From Actinomycetes bacterium (GTDB lineage: Bacteria > Actinomycetota > Actinomycetes > Actinomycetales > Cellulomonadaceae), in NCBI GenBank assembly GCA_023426865.1, contig JAEZBT010000429.1, forward strand, positions 1 through 9,052: 9,052 nt of DNA, written 5' to 3'. Position numbers and translations under genes: made by a program. Position 1 is the first letter of the stretch. Each line of letters opens with the position of its first letter. Below are positions 1 to 5,874 of this stretch, one piece after another. The notes under the pieces are model-generated. The model did no database searches, was not told the origin of the DNA, and saw only the letters and a program-made list of their open reading frames with translations.

Positions 1-614
1 GAGATCGACACGGCGGCGACCACGCGGCCCGACGGCCCGCGCACCGGCGCCGAGACGCTCGCCACACCGGGCTCGCGCTCCGCGACCGACTGGGCCCAAC
101 CGCGGCGACGGACGCCCGACAGGATCGTGGCGGTGAACTTCGCGCCCTGGAGGCCGCGGTGCAGCCGGTCCGGCTCCTCCCAGGCGAGGAGCACCTGGGC
201 CGCGGAGCCCGCGTGCATCGTGAGCGTCGCGCCGACCGGGATGGAGTCGCGCAGTCCCATCGGCCGCTCGGCCGCGGCGACGCAGATGCGCTGGTCGCCC
301 TGGCGCCGGTAGAGCTGCGCGCTCTCGCCGCAGTGGTCGCGCAGCGCCGCCAGCACCGGGTTGGCCGCCGCGAGCAGGCGGTCCTCGCCGGCGGCCGTGC
401 TGAGCTCCGCCAGGCGGGGACCGAGCACGAACCGGCCCTGCATGTCGCGTGCCACGAGGCGATGGTGCTCGAGCGCGACCGCCAGGCGATGGGCGGTCGG
501 TCGGGCAAGATGGGTGGCGGCGACGAGCTGCGCCAAGGTTGCCGGGCCGGCCTCGAGAGCACTGAGGACCGCGGCGGCCTTGTCCAGTACGCCGACTCCG
601 CTAGAGTTGTCCAT
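1..614 (-). CDS. IclR-family transcriptional regulator, probable leuCD regulator (3' end outside window)
   Basis: The first 204 codons are present and the C-terminus lies beyond base 1. Residues 8-60 form the IclR winged helix-turn-helix: it opens GVGVLDKAAAVLSALEAG, and the recognition helix lies around LARPTAHRLAVALEHH. A wing ending GRFVLGPRLAEL follows. From about residue 75 comes the IclR effector domain (LLAAANPVLAALRDHCGESA, then MHAGSAAQVLLAW). The ATG at 614 is chosen because the HTH starts a few residues later and a -10-like hexamer lies 6 bases upstream. An IclR-type gene divergent from leuCD is a known actinobacterial arrangement (NdgR in Streptomyces, LtbR in Corynebacterium glutamicum), whose members control leucine-pathway genes. 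Control of leuCD and of itself is inferred from position and from an inverted repeat in the shared spacer. Family members are usually about 240 residues, so roughly 35 are missing here. The family is certain; the target is likely but not shown. Confidence 0.9.
   Translation of the reverse strand, partial: MDNSSGVGVLDKAAAVLSALEAGPATLAQLVAATHLARPTAHRLAVALEHHRLVARDMQGRFVLGPRLAELSTAAGEDRLLAAANPVLAALRDHCGESAQLYRRQGDQRICVAAAERPMGLRDSIPVGATLTMHAGSAAQVLLAWEEPDRLHRGLQGAKFTATILSGVRRRGWAQSVAEREPGVASVSAPVRGPSGRVVAAVSI
580..607 (+). promoter_or_regulatory. Candidate leuC promoter (TTGTCC-N16-TAGAGT)
   Basis: TTGTCC at 580-585 and TAGAGT at 602-607 are separated by 16 bases. Each matches 4 of 6 sigma-70-type consensus positions. 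The pair lies inside the start of the iclR coding region, and transcription would begin near 614, giving leuC a leader of about 75 bases that contains the 627-647 inverted repeat. A weaker alternative is TTGGCG at 624-629 with a poor -10 at 647-653. This is a visual match only. Confidence 0.3.
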
Positions 615-620
615 GTGCCG

Positions 621-649
621 ATATTGGCGTCTCGCGGGCTGAGACGCAA
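621..649 (-). promoter_or_regulatory. Predicted iclR promoter (TTGCGT-N17-CAATAT), leaderless
   Basis: On the minus strand TTGCGT (649-644) is followed by exactly 17 bases and then CAATAT (626-621). Six bases separate the -10 from the ATG at 614, so transcription should start at or next to the start codon. No Shine-Dalgarno sequence lies at a usable distance. The -35 and spacer are covered by the inverted repeat at 627-647, which would fit autorepression. Confidence 0.5.
627..647. promoter_or_regulatory. Inverted repeat, probable operator between iclR and leuC
   Basis: A perfect 7-base inverted repeat, GCGTCTC-N7-GAGACGC, is the only strong dyad in the 75-base iclR/leuC spacer. It covers the spacer and part of the -35 of the predicted iclR promoter and lies upstream of the leuC ribosome binding site. 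A looser pair, GCCGAT (617-622) and ATCGGC (665-670), flanks it but is not concentric. IclR proteins bind short palindromes in such spacers, so the neighbouring regulator is the likely ligand; this is inference. Confidence 0.5.
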
Positions 650-675
650 GTACCAAGGACCTACATCGGCCTTTC

Positions 676-681
676 AGGAGG
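676..681 (+). promoter_or_regulatory. leuC Shine-Dalgarno, decides the start
   Basis: AGGAGG lies 8 bases before the ATG at 690 but only 2 bases before the in-frame ATG at 684. The spacing favours 690. This is the strongest Shine-Dalgarno in the window and contrasts with the leaderless starts around it. Confidence 0.7.
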
Positions 682-689
682 ACATGGAC

Positions 690-2141
690 ATGGGGCGAAC
701 GCTCGCCGAGAAGGTGTGGGACGCGCACGTCGTCCGCCGCGGCACGGACGGTGTGCCGGACCTCCTCTACATCGACCTCCACCTCGTCCACGAGGTGACG
801 AGCCCCCAGGCGTTCGACGGCCTCCGGCTCACGGGGCGCCGCGTGCGCCGCCCGGACCTCACGCTCGCGACCGAGGACCACAACACGCCGACGCTCGACA
901 TCGACCTGCCGATCGCCGACCCGACGAGCCGCACCCAGATCGACACGCTGCGGCGCAACGCCGAGGAGTTCGGCATCCGCCTGCACTCCCTCGGCGACGC
1001 CGACCAGGGGATCGTGCACCAGGTGGGTCCGCAGCTCGGCCTGACGATGCCCGGCCTGACCGTCGTCTGCGGCGACTCGCACACGTCCACGCACGGCGCG
1101 TTCGGCGCGCTGGCGTTCGGCATCGGCACCAGCGAGGTCGAGCACGTGCTCGCCACCCAGACGCTGCCGCTGCAGCCGTTCCGGACGATGGCCATCACGG
1201 TCGACGGGACGCTCCCGCACGGCGCGACGGCCAAGGACATCATCCTGGCGATCATCGCCAAGATCGGGACCGGCGGCGGCCAGGGCTACGTCCTGGAGTA
1301 CCGCGGCGAGGCCATCCGGAACCTGTCCATGGAGGCCCGGATGACGATCTGCAACATGTCGATCGAGGCCGGTGCACGCGCGGGCATGATCGCCCCCGAC
1401 GAGACCACGTTCGCCTACCTCCAGGGCCGCCCGCACGCCCCCGAGGGCGCCGACTGGGACGCCGCCGTCGAGTACTGGCGCACGCTGCGCACGGACGACG
1501 ACGCGGTCTTCGACGCCGAGGTCGTGCTCGACGCCGCGGACATCGAGCCGTTCGTGACCTGGGGCACCAACCCCGGCCAGGGTCTCCCGCTGTCGGGCAG
1601 CGTGCCGGACCCGGCCGAGATCGGTGACGACAACCAGCGCGTCGCCGCCGAGCGCGCGCTGGAGTACATGGGCCTGACCCCCGGCACGCCGCTGCGGGAC
1701 ATCGCCGTCGACACCGTCTTCATCGGGTCGTGCACCAACGGCCGCATCGAGGACCTGCGCCAGGTCGCGAAGGTCTTCCAGGGGCGCCGCAAGGCCGACA
1801 CCGTGCGCGTGCTCGTCGTGCCGTCGTCCGCGCGGGTGCGGCTGCAGGCCGAGGCCGAGGGCCTCGACCGGATCTTCACCGAGTTCGGGGCCGAGTGGCG
1901 CAACGCCGGCTGCTCGATGTGCCTCGGCATGAACCCCGACCAGCTCGCCCCGGGTGAGCGGGCCGCGTCCACGTCCAACCGCAACTTCGAGGGCCGGCAG
2001 GGCAAGGGTGGGCGCACCCACCTGGTCTCCCCGCTGGTCGCGGCGGCCACGGCCGTGCGTGGCACGCTCTCGTCGGTGGGCGACCTCGGCATCGCCGACG
2101 CCCCGGACGGCTCGCCCCTGCCCGCCCCCGTCAGCGCCTGA
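690..2141 (+). CDS. leuC: 3-isopropylmalate dehydratase large subunit
   Basis: LeuC with LeuD forms isopropylmalate isomerase, the cytosolic [4Fe-4S] enzyme that converts 2-isopropylmalate to 3-isopropylmalate in leucine synthesis. The 483-residue product has the aconitase-family layout throughout. It begins GRTLAEKVWDAHVV, followed by YIDLHLVHEVTSPQAFDGLR. CGDSHTSTHGAFGALAFG starts at Cys127. The three cluster-ligand cysteines are Cys348 (GSCTNGR), Cys408 and Cys411 (CSMCLGMNPD), one residue off the E. coli numbering 347/407/410. Full length and intact. The start at 690 is preferred for Shine-Dalgarno spacing; ATG 684 would add two residues. The frame stays open far upstream to about 159, but that stretch is antisense to iclR. 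leuD follows after 11 bases with its ribosome binding site on the leuC stop, so the two are an operon, probably controlled by the divergent IclR protein. Confidence 0.97.
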   Translation: MGRTLAEKVWDAHVVRRGTDGVPDLLYIDLHLVHEVTSPQAFDGLRLTGRRVRRPDLTLATEDHNTPTLDIDLPIADPTSRTQIDTLRRNAEEFGIRLHSLGDADQGIVHQVGPQLGLTMPGLTVVCGDSHTSTHGAFGALAFGIGTSEVEHVLATQTLPLQPFRTMAITVDGTLPHGATAKDIILAIIAKIGTGGGQGYVLEYRGEAIRNLSMEARMTICNMSIEAGARAGMIAPDETTFAYLQGRPHAPEGADWDAAVEYWRTLRTDDDAVFDAEVVLDAADIEPFVTWGTNPGQGLPLSGSVPDPAEIGDDNQRVAAERALEYMGLTPGTPLRDIAVDTVFIGSCTNGRIEDLRQVAKVFQGRRKADTVRVLVVPSSARVRLQAEAEGLDRIFTEFGAEWRNAGCSMCLGMNPDQLAPGERAASTSNRNFEGRQGKGGRTHLVSPLVAAATAVRGTLSSVGDLGIADAPDGSPLPAPVSA

Positions 2142-2145
2142 GGAG
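2140..2145 (+). promoter_or_regulatory. leuD Shine-Dalgarno overlapping the leuC stop
   Basis: GAGGAG begins inside the leuC TGA (2139-2141) and ends 7 bases before the leuD ATG. This placement favours translational coupling and equal output of the two subunits. Confidence 0.6.
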
Positions 2146-2152
2146 CCCCGTC

Positions 2153-2827
2153 ATGGAGAAGTTCACCCAGCACACCGGCGTGGGCGTCCCGCTGCGGCGC
2201 AGCAACGTCGACACCGACCAGATCATCCCAGCGGTCTACCTCAAGCGGGTCACCCGCACCGGCTTCGAGGACGGGCTGTTCTCGGCCTGGCGCAACGACC
2301 CCGCGTTCGTCCTGAACCAGGCGGCGTACGCGAGCGGGTCGGTGCTCGTGGCCGGTCCCGACTTCGGCACCGGCTCCTCGCGCGAGCACGCGGTCTGGGC
2401 GCTCAAGGACTACGGCTTCAAGGCCGTCCTGTCCTCGCGCTTCGCGGACATCTTCCGCGGGAACTCGGGCAAGCAGGGCCTCCTGGCCGCGCAGCTCGCG
2501 CAGGAGGACATCGAGCTGATCTGGAAGATCCTCGAGACGACGCCGGGCACCGAGGTGACCGTCGACCTCGTCACCAAGCAGGTCCGCTGCGCGGACGTGA
2601 CGGTCGCCCTTCACGTGGACGACTACACGCGCTGGCGCCTCATGGAGGGCCTGGACGACATCGGGCTGACGCTCCAGCACGAGGGCGACATCGCCGAGTT
2701 CGAGGAGCACCGCGCGTCGTGGCGGCCCCGGACGCTGCCCGCCAAGCACCTGCCCAAGGTCGAGGTCAAGGCCGCACGTCCCGTCGGGGTCCCGGTCGAG
2801 CTCGGCCGGCCGCTCGCGCAGTCCTGA
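2153..2827 (+). CDS. leuD: 3-isopropylmalate dehydratase small subunit
   Basis: LeuD is the swivelling small subunit that completes the LeuC active site. The 224-residue product has the family signatures: NVDTDQIIPAVYLKR (residues 18-32), the substrate-contacting loop GTGSSREHA (72-80) and FADIFRGNSGKQG (97-109). The conserved family C-terminus is recognisable as WRPRTLP (190-196). About 28 further residues, rich in Pro, Val and basic residues, follow. E. coli LeuD has 201 residues and mycobacterial LeuD is of similar size, so this tail is an extension of unknown role. It keeps the same G+C-rich codon use, which argues against a recent frameshift. The gene ends 12 bases from the end of the convergent LLM gene, too short a gap for a separate terminator. 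Confidence 0.97.
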   Translation: MEKFTQHTGVGVPLRRSNVDTDQIIPAVYLKRVTRTGFEDGLFSAWRNDPAFVLNQAAYASGSVLVAGPDFGTGSSREHAVWALKDYGFKAVLSSRFADIFRGNSGKQGLLAAQLAQEDIELIWKILETTPGTEVTVDLVTKQVRCADVTVALHVDDYTRWRLMEGLDDIGLTLQHEGDIAEFEEHRASWRPRTLPAKHLPKVEVKAARPVGVPVELGRPLAQS

Positions 2828-2839
2828 CGGGGGAGCCGC

Positions 2840-3667
2840 TCAGGCTTCCGGTGGTCCCTGCCGCGCGAGGTCGAGCAGCGCGGCCGGCGTGACCGACGGG
2901 TCCCAGCGCGAGTCGATGAACCACGTCGCGCCCACGGCGGCGTAGCCGTCCGCCATGTCCTGCGCCGCCCCGCGGTCGTCGGGCAGCACGTCCTGCACGA
3001 CGACGTCGTACCCGGTCAGGTCGCCGTCGCGGTGCTCACGCACCCAGGCGACGGCGTCGGCGACGTCGGACGGCGTCAGCGGCTCCTCCGAGCCGGTCCG
3101 CTGCAGCACGACCCCGTCCCAGCGGGCCGCGCGCGCCATCGACCGCGGGCTCGGCCAACCGCCGACGGGCCACACTGGCACGCGCGGGCGCTGGACGGGG
3201 GTCGGCAGGATGAGCAGGTCGTCCACCGTGTAGTGCGTCCCGGCGAACGAGAACCGCTCGCCGCGCCACGCCAGGTCGCAGATCGTGAGCAGCTCGTCCA
3301 GCCGCTCGGCACGCTCGCGCGCGGAGGTGACCTCCCCGCTGACCCGCGAGAAGCCGCCGTCGTCGAGAACGCCCAGGCCGACCGGGAGCACGAGCCGGCC
3401 GCCGGACAGGTGGTCGACCGTCACGGCCTCGCGCGCGAGCTTCCACGGCCGACGACGCGCGGGCGCGAACACGAGAGCACCGAGCCTGATGCGCTCCGTC
3501 CGCACCGCCACCGCCGCCAGCAGCGCCCAGGGGTCCCAGGTGGCCATGTCGCCCACGCTGATCGCGTCCCAGGTGAAGAAGCCGTCCCATCCGGCCGCCT
3601 CCGCCGCCCCTGCGATCTCGAGGAGCTCCGTCGTCGTGCCGTAGCTGCCCACCATCCCGAACCTCAT
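2840..3667 (-). CDS. LLM-class (luciferase-like) flavin/F420-dependent oxidoreductase
   Basis: The 275-residue product is a bacterial luciferase-like TIM-barrel oxidoreductase. It opens with strand and helix MRFGMVGSYGTTTELLEIAG and then AAGWDGFFTWD (about 25-34). TERIRLGALVFAPARRRPWKLAREAVTVDHLSGGRL (57-91) is the conserved core of the family, in which the segment after the Arg/Pro-rich loop packs near the cofactor. PRVPVWPVGGWPSPRSMARAARWDGV (161-186) is the later barrel segment where these enzymes contact the cofactor phosphate. Members use FMN or deazaflavin F420 and act on many substrates; neither cofactor nor substrate can be fixed from sequence. The ATG at 3667 is chosen because the barrel strand starts there and a TAGCGT hexamer lies 7 bases upstream. 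It stands as a single minus-strand gene between leuD and murA, so it is unlikely to share their function. Confidence 0.88.
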   Translation of the reverse strand: MRFGMVGSYGTTTELLEIAGAAEAAGWDGFFTWDAISVGDMATWDPWALLAAVAVRTERIRLGALVFAPARRRPWKLAREAVTVDHLSGGRLVLPVGLGVLDDGGFSRVSGEVTSARERAERLDELLTICDLAWRGERFSFAGTHYTVDDLLILPTPVQRPRVPVWPVGGWPSPRSMARAARWDGVVLQRTGSEEPLTPSDVADAVAWVREHRDGDLTGYDVVVQDVLPDDRGAAQDMADGYAAVGATWFIDSRWDPSVTPAALLDLARQGPPEA

Positions 3668-3674
3668 GCCGGCG

Positions 3675-3680
3675 ACGCTA
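3675..3680 (-). promoter_or_regulatory. -10 element of the LLM gene, leaderless
   Basis: TAGCGT on the minus strand fits the TANNNT actinobacterial -10 pattern and ends 7 bases before the ATG at 3667. No Shine-Dalgarno is visible, and no convincing -35 lies 16-18 bases upstream. Transcription from or next to the ATG is inferred. Confidence 0.45.
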
Positions 3681-3713
3681 GATCCCTGCTCCGACACGGC
3701 CGCGACCGCAGAA

Positions 3714-3730
3714 ACGCCCGCCGGGGGCGT
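3714..3730. repeat. Inverted repeat in the LLM/murA divergent spacer
   Basis: ACGCCC-N5-GGGCGT is a perfect 6-base inverted repeat near the middle of the 103-base divergent spacer, 4 bases before the predicted murA -35. It could be an operator for either gene. Short G+C-only dyads arise readily by chance in DNA of this composition. Confidence 0.3.
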
Positions 3731-3734
3731 CGGT

Positions 3735-3764
3735 GTGACGCGGGGGCCGGACGTGGGCGACGAT
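3735..3764 (+). promoter_or_regulatory. Predicted murA promoter (GTGACG-N18-GACGAT), leaderless
   Basis: GTGACG (3735-3740) keeps the TGAC core of the -35 consensus. After 18 bases comes GACGAT (3759-3764), which has the key A at position 2 and T at position 6. Six bases separate it from the ATG at 3771. Only a G-run precedes the ATG, with no true Shine-Dalgarno, so a leaderless transcript is plausible. Confidence 0.4.
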
Positions 3765-3770
3765 GGGGGC

Positions 3771-5087
3771 ATGTCGGACGTCATGCACGTGCACGGGGGC
3801 GCGCCCCTCAAGGGCTCCATCACCGTCCGGGGGGCCAAGAACTTCGTCTCGAAGGCGATGGTCGCCTCGCTGCTCGGCGAGGGCCCGAGCGAGCTGCGCA
3901 ACGTCCCGGGGATCCGCGACGTCGAGATCGTGCGGGACCTGCTCCAGCTGCACGGCGCGCGCGTGGACCACGACGACGCGGCCGGCGTCCTGCGCCTGGA
4001 CCCCACCGAGGTGGAGAGCGCGCACGTCGCCGACATCGACGCGCACGCGGGCTCCAGCCGGATCCCGATCCTCTTCTGCGGCCCGCTGCTGCACCGGCTC
4101 GGCGAGGCGTTCATCCCGGACCTCGGCGGGTGCCGGATCGGCGACCGGCCGATCAACTTCCACCTCGACATCCTGCGTCAGTTCGGCGCCGTCGTGGACA
4201 AGCGCGACAACGGCATCCACATCACCGCGCCGCGCCGGCTGCAGGGGACCAAGATCGCCCTGCCGTACCCCAGCGTCGGGGCCACCGAGCAGCTGCTGCT
4301 CACCGCCGTGCGCGCGGACGGGATCACCGAGCTGGCCGGGGCGGCGATCGAGCCCGAGATCATGGACCTCATCAACGTGCTCCAGAAGATGGGCGCGATC
4401 ATCTCGGTCGACACCGACCGCGTCATCCGGATCGAGGGCGTCGAGCGCCTCGTGGGCTACCGGCACACCTCCCTGCCCGACCGCATCGAAGCCGCGTCGT
4501 GGGCGTCGGCCGCGCTCGCGACGGGAGGTGACATCGACGTCCTCGGCGCGCGCCAGCCGGAGATGACGGCGTTCCTCAACACCTTCCGCAAGGTCGGCGG
4601 CGGGTTCGAGGTGCACGACGAGGGCATCCGCTTCTTCCACCCGGGCCACGAGCTGCGCTCGATCGTCCTGGAGACCGACGTGCACCCCGGGTTCATGACC
4701 GACTGGCAGCAGCCGCTCGTCGTCGCGCTCACGCAGGCCAGCGGCCTGTCGATCGTGCACGAGACGGTCTACGAGAACCGGTTCGGCTTCACCGACGCCC
4801 TGCGTGGGATGGGCGCGACCATCCAGGTCTACCGCGAGTGCCTCGGCGGCCACCCGTGCCGGTTCGGGCAGCGGAACTTCTACCATTCGGCCGTCATCTC
4901 GGGCCCGACGCCGCTGGTCGCGGCGGACATCGAGGTGCCGGACCTGCGCGGCGGCTTCTCCCACCTCATCGCGGCGCTCGCGGCCAAGGGCACGTCGCGC
5001 GTCGCGGGCATCGGGCTCATCGACCGTGGCTACGAGAACTTCACGGACAAGCTCGCGGCGCTGGGCGCCGACTTCGACCGCGACTGA
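3771..5087 (+). CDS. murA: UDP-N-acetylglucosamine 1-carboxyvinyltransferase (MurA), divergent actinobacterial form
   Basis: MurA transfers enolpyruvate from phosphoenolpyruvate to UDP-GlcNAc, the first committed cytosolic step of peptidoglycan synthesis. The 438-residue product carries the catalytic set at a nearly constant offset from E. coli MurA: Lys23-Asn24 in RGAKNF, Arg97 in SSRIP, the PEP-reactive Cys121 in GGCRIGDRP, Arg126, Asp311 in HPGFMTDWQQP and Arg393 in DLRGGF. NRFGFTDALRGMGA and the closing IDRGYENFTDKLAALGADF are also typical. Two normally conserved stretches differ: RAS is RIP here, and DLRASA is DLRGGF. A Cys at 121 predicts fosfomycin binding, unlike mycobacterial MurA, which has Asp. 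The ATG at 3771 places the Lys-Asn pair one residue from its E. coli position; ATG 3783 is an alternative. The gene reads in the same direction as plsC-gpsA but appears to have its own promoter. A paralogue with a changed substrate is possible but less likely. Confidence 0.88.
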   Translation: MSDVMHVHGGAPLKGSITVRGAKNFVSKAMVASLLGEGPSELRNVPGIRDVEIVRDLLQLHGARVDHDDAAGVLRLDPTEVESAHVADIDAHAGSSRIPILFCGPLLHRLGEAFIPDLGGCRIGDRPINFHLDILRQFGAVVDKRDNGIHITAPRRLQGTKIALPYPSVGATEQLLLTAVRADGITELAGAAIEPEIMDLINVLQKMGAIISVDTDRVIRIEGVERLVGYRHTSLPDRIEAASWASAALATGGDIDVLGARQPEMTAFLNTFRKVGGGFEVHDEGIRFFHPGHELRSIVLETDVHPGFMTDWQQPLVVALTQASGLSIVHETVYENRFGFTDALRGMGATIQVYRECLGGHPCRFGQRNFYHSAVISGPTPLVAADIEVPDLRGGFSHLIAALAAKGTSRVAGIGLIDRGYENFTDKLAALGADFDRD

Positions 5088-5093
5088 CGCCGG

Positions 5094-5114
5094 CCGCCCC
5101 GCGCGGGTGGGCGG
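5094..5114 (+). terminator. G+C-rich hairpin after murA, possible terminator without U-tract
   Basis: CCGCCC (5094-5099) pairs with GGGCGG (5109-5114), and the 10-base palindrome CCCGCGCGGG (5098-5107) overlaps the loop, so alternative foldings exist. It starts 7 bases after the murA stop. No T-run follows, so it is a weak or non-canonical terminator at best. It separates murA from the predicted plsC promoter. Confidence 0.3.
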
Positions 5115-5140
5115 TGACGCCCGACGCGCAGGGCCACGGG

Positions 5141-5146
5141 TAGCAT
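5141..5146 (+). promoter_or_regulatory. -10 element of plsC, leaderless
   Basis: TAGCAT fits TANNNT and ends 8 bases before the GTG at 5155. No Shine-Dalgarno precedes that GTG. A GTGACG at 5114-5119 resembles a -35 but is 21 bases away, too far for a standard spacer. Confidence 0.4.
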
Positions 5147-5154
5147 CGGCTCCC

Positions 5155-5874
5155 GTGCCGCCGCCCCCGCGATCGAACCGTACGTACCGCGTCGTCGCGC
5201 GCATCCTGCGGCCGCTGCTCTTCGCGATGACGCGCCAGCGGTGGAGCGGGGTGGAGAACATGCCGCGCGACGCCGGCTTCATCGCCGCCGCCAACCACGT
5301 GACGATGGTCGACCCCGTGACGACCGCGCACTACCTGTACGACAACGGCTTCGCCGGCCGGATCCTGGCCAAGGAGTCGCTCTTCCGGATCCCGGGCGCC
5401 GGGGCGGTCCTGCGCTCGTCGGGCATGATCCCCGTGCACCGGGGCACCGCCCGCGCGGCCGACTCCCTGCGTGGTGCCGTCGCGGCCGTCGAGGCGGGGG
5501 AGTGCGTCGTCGTCTTCCCCGAGGGGACGCTCACGCGCGAGCCCGACATGTGGCCGATGGCCGGCAAGACGGGCGTCGCCCGGCTCGCCCTGGCGACGCG
5601 CGCCCCGGTGGTCCCGATCGCCCAGTGGGGGACCCACAGGCTGCTCGCCCGCTACGGCAAGCTGCTCAAGCCGATCCCGCGCAAGCCTGTCTCGGTCGTG
5701 GCCGGGCCTCCCGTCGACCTGTCGGACCTGTACGACCGCCCGCAGGACGCCGCCACGCTGCGTGAGGCGACCGAGCGCGTGATGGATGCGATCACCGAGC
5801 TGCTCGAGGGGATCCGCGGCGAGCGGGCGCCCGCCGAGCGGTTCGTGTGGCGACGAGGAGAGGACCGCCCGTGA
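5155..5874 (+). CDS. plsC: 1-acyl-sn-glycerol-3-phosphate acyltransferase (PlsC family)
   Basis: PlsC acylates lysophosphatidate to phosphatidate at the inner face of the membrane. The 239-residue product has the four acyltransferase blocks in order: the catalytic H-X4-D as NHVTMVD (His48, Asp53); KESLFRIPGAGAVLRSSG followed by the Arg of PVHRG (73-97); FPEGT (121-125), which binds the glycerol phosphate; and VVPIAQWG after the block-III region. A short hydrophobic stretch with flanking Arg residues (about 13-30) could touch the membrane, but there is no convincing transmembrane helix or signal peptide. The GTG at 5155 is chosen because murA ends at 5087, the family core starts soon after, and TAGCAT lies 8 bases upstream. 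Its stop overlaps the gpsA start as GTGA. Which acyl acceptor it prefers cannot be read from sequence, since the PlsC family is broad. Confidence 0.9.
   Translation: MPPPPRSNRTYRVVARILRPLLFAMTRQRWSGVENMPRDAGFIAAANHVTMVDPVTTAHYLYDNGFAGRILAKESLFRIPGAGAVLRSSGMIPVHRGTARAADSLRGAVAAVEAGECVVVFPEGTLTREPDMWPMAGKTGVARLALATRAPVVPIAQWGTHRLLARYGKLLKPIPRKPVSVVAGPPVDLSDLYDRPQDAATLREATERVMDAITELLEGIRGERAPAERFVWRRGEDRP
5855..5864 (+). promoter_or_regulatory. gpsA Shine-Dalgarno inside plsC
   Basis: The purine run GAGGAGAGGA ends 6 bases before the GTG at 5871, within the last codons of plsC. It supports this GTG over the upstream in-frame ATG at 5847 and indicates re-initiation after plsC translation. Confidence 0.6.

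Noticed and set aside
159..689. Upstream open extension of the leuC frame, giving a 660-residue protein
   Set aside because: It runs antisense through iclR, has no homology to LeuC, and the normal LeuC start with a strong ribosome binding site is at 690.
615..689. Leucine attenuator or T-box-like leader for leuC
   Set aside because: There is no leader peptide with leucine codons, and the short leader has no alternative terminator stem with a T-run.
1415..2749. Long minus-strand open frame opposite leuC and leuD
   Set aside because: It mirrors G+C-rich coding sequence of two certain genes and is low-complexity, rich in Arg, Ala and Gly, with no recognisable domain.
2828..2839. Terminator between convergent leuD and the LLM gene
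   Set aside because: The gap is only 12 bases and shows no stem or T-run.
3669..4171. N-terminal extension of the LLM protein to give 443 residues
   Set aside because: The extra part is antisense to murA and crosses the divergent promoter region; the luciferase-like barrel starts at the ATG at 3667.
3032..4531. 499-residue plus-strand open frame across the LLM gene and murA
   Set aside because: It spans a divergent promoter region and two genes in other frames, and its composition is Arg/Ala/Pro-rich with no domain.
3678..5294. 538-residue minus-strand open frame opposite murA
   Set aside because: It is rich in Arg, Val and Asp with no domain and lies wholly opposite murA and the start of plsC; stop-free antisense frames are expected at this G+C content.
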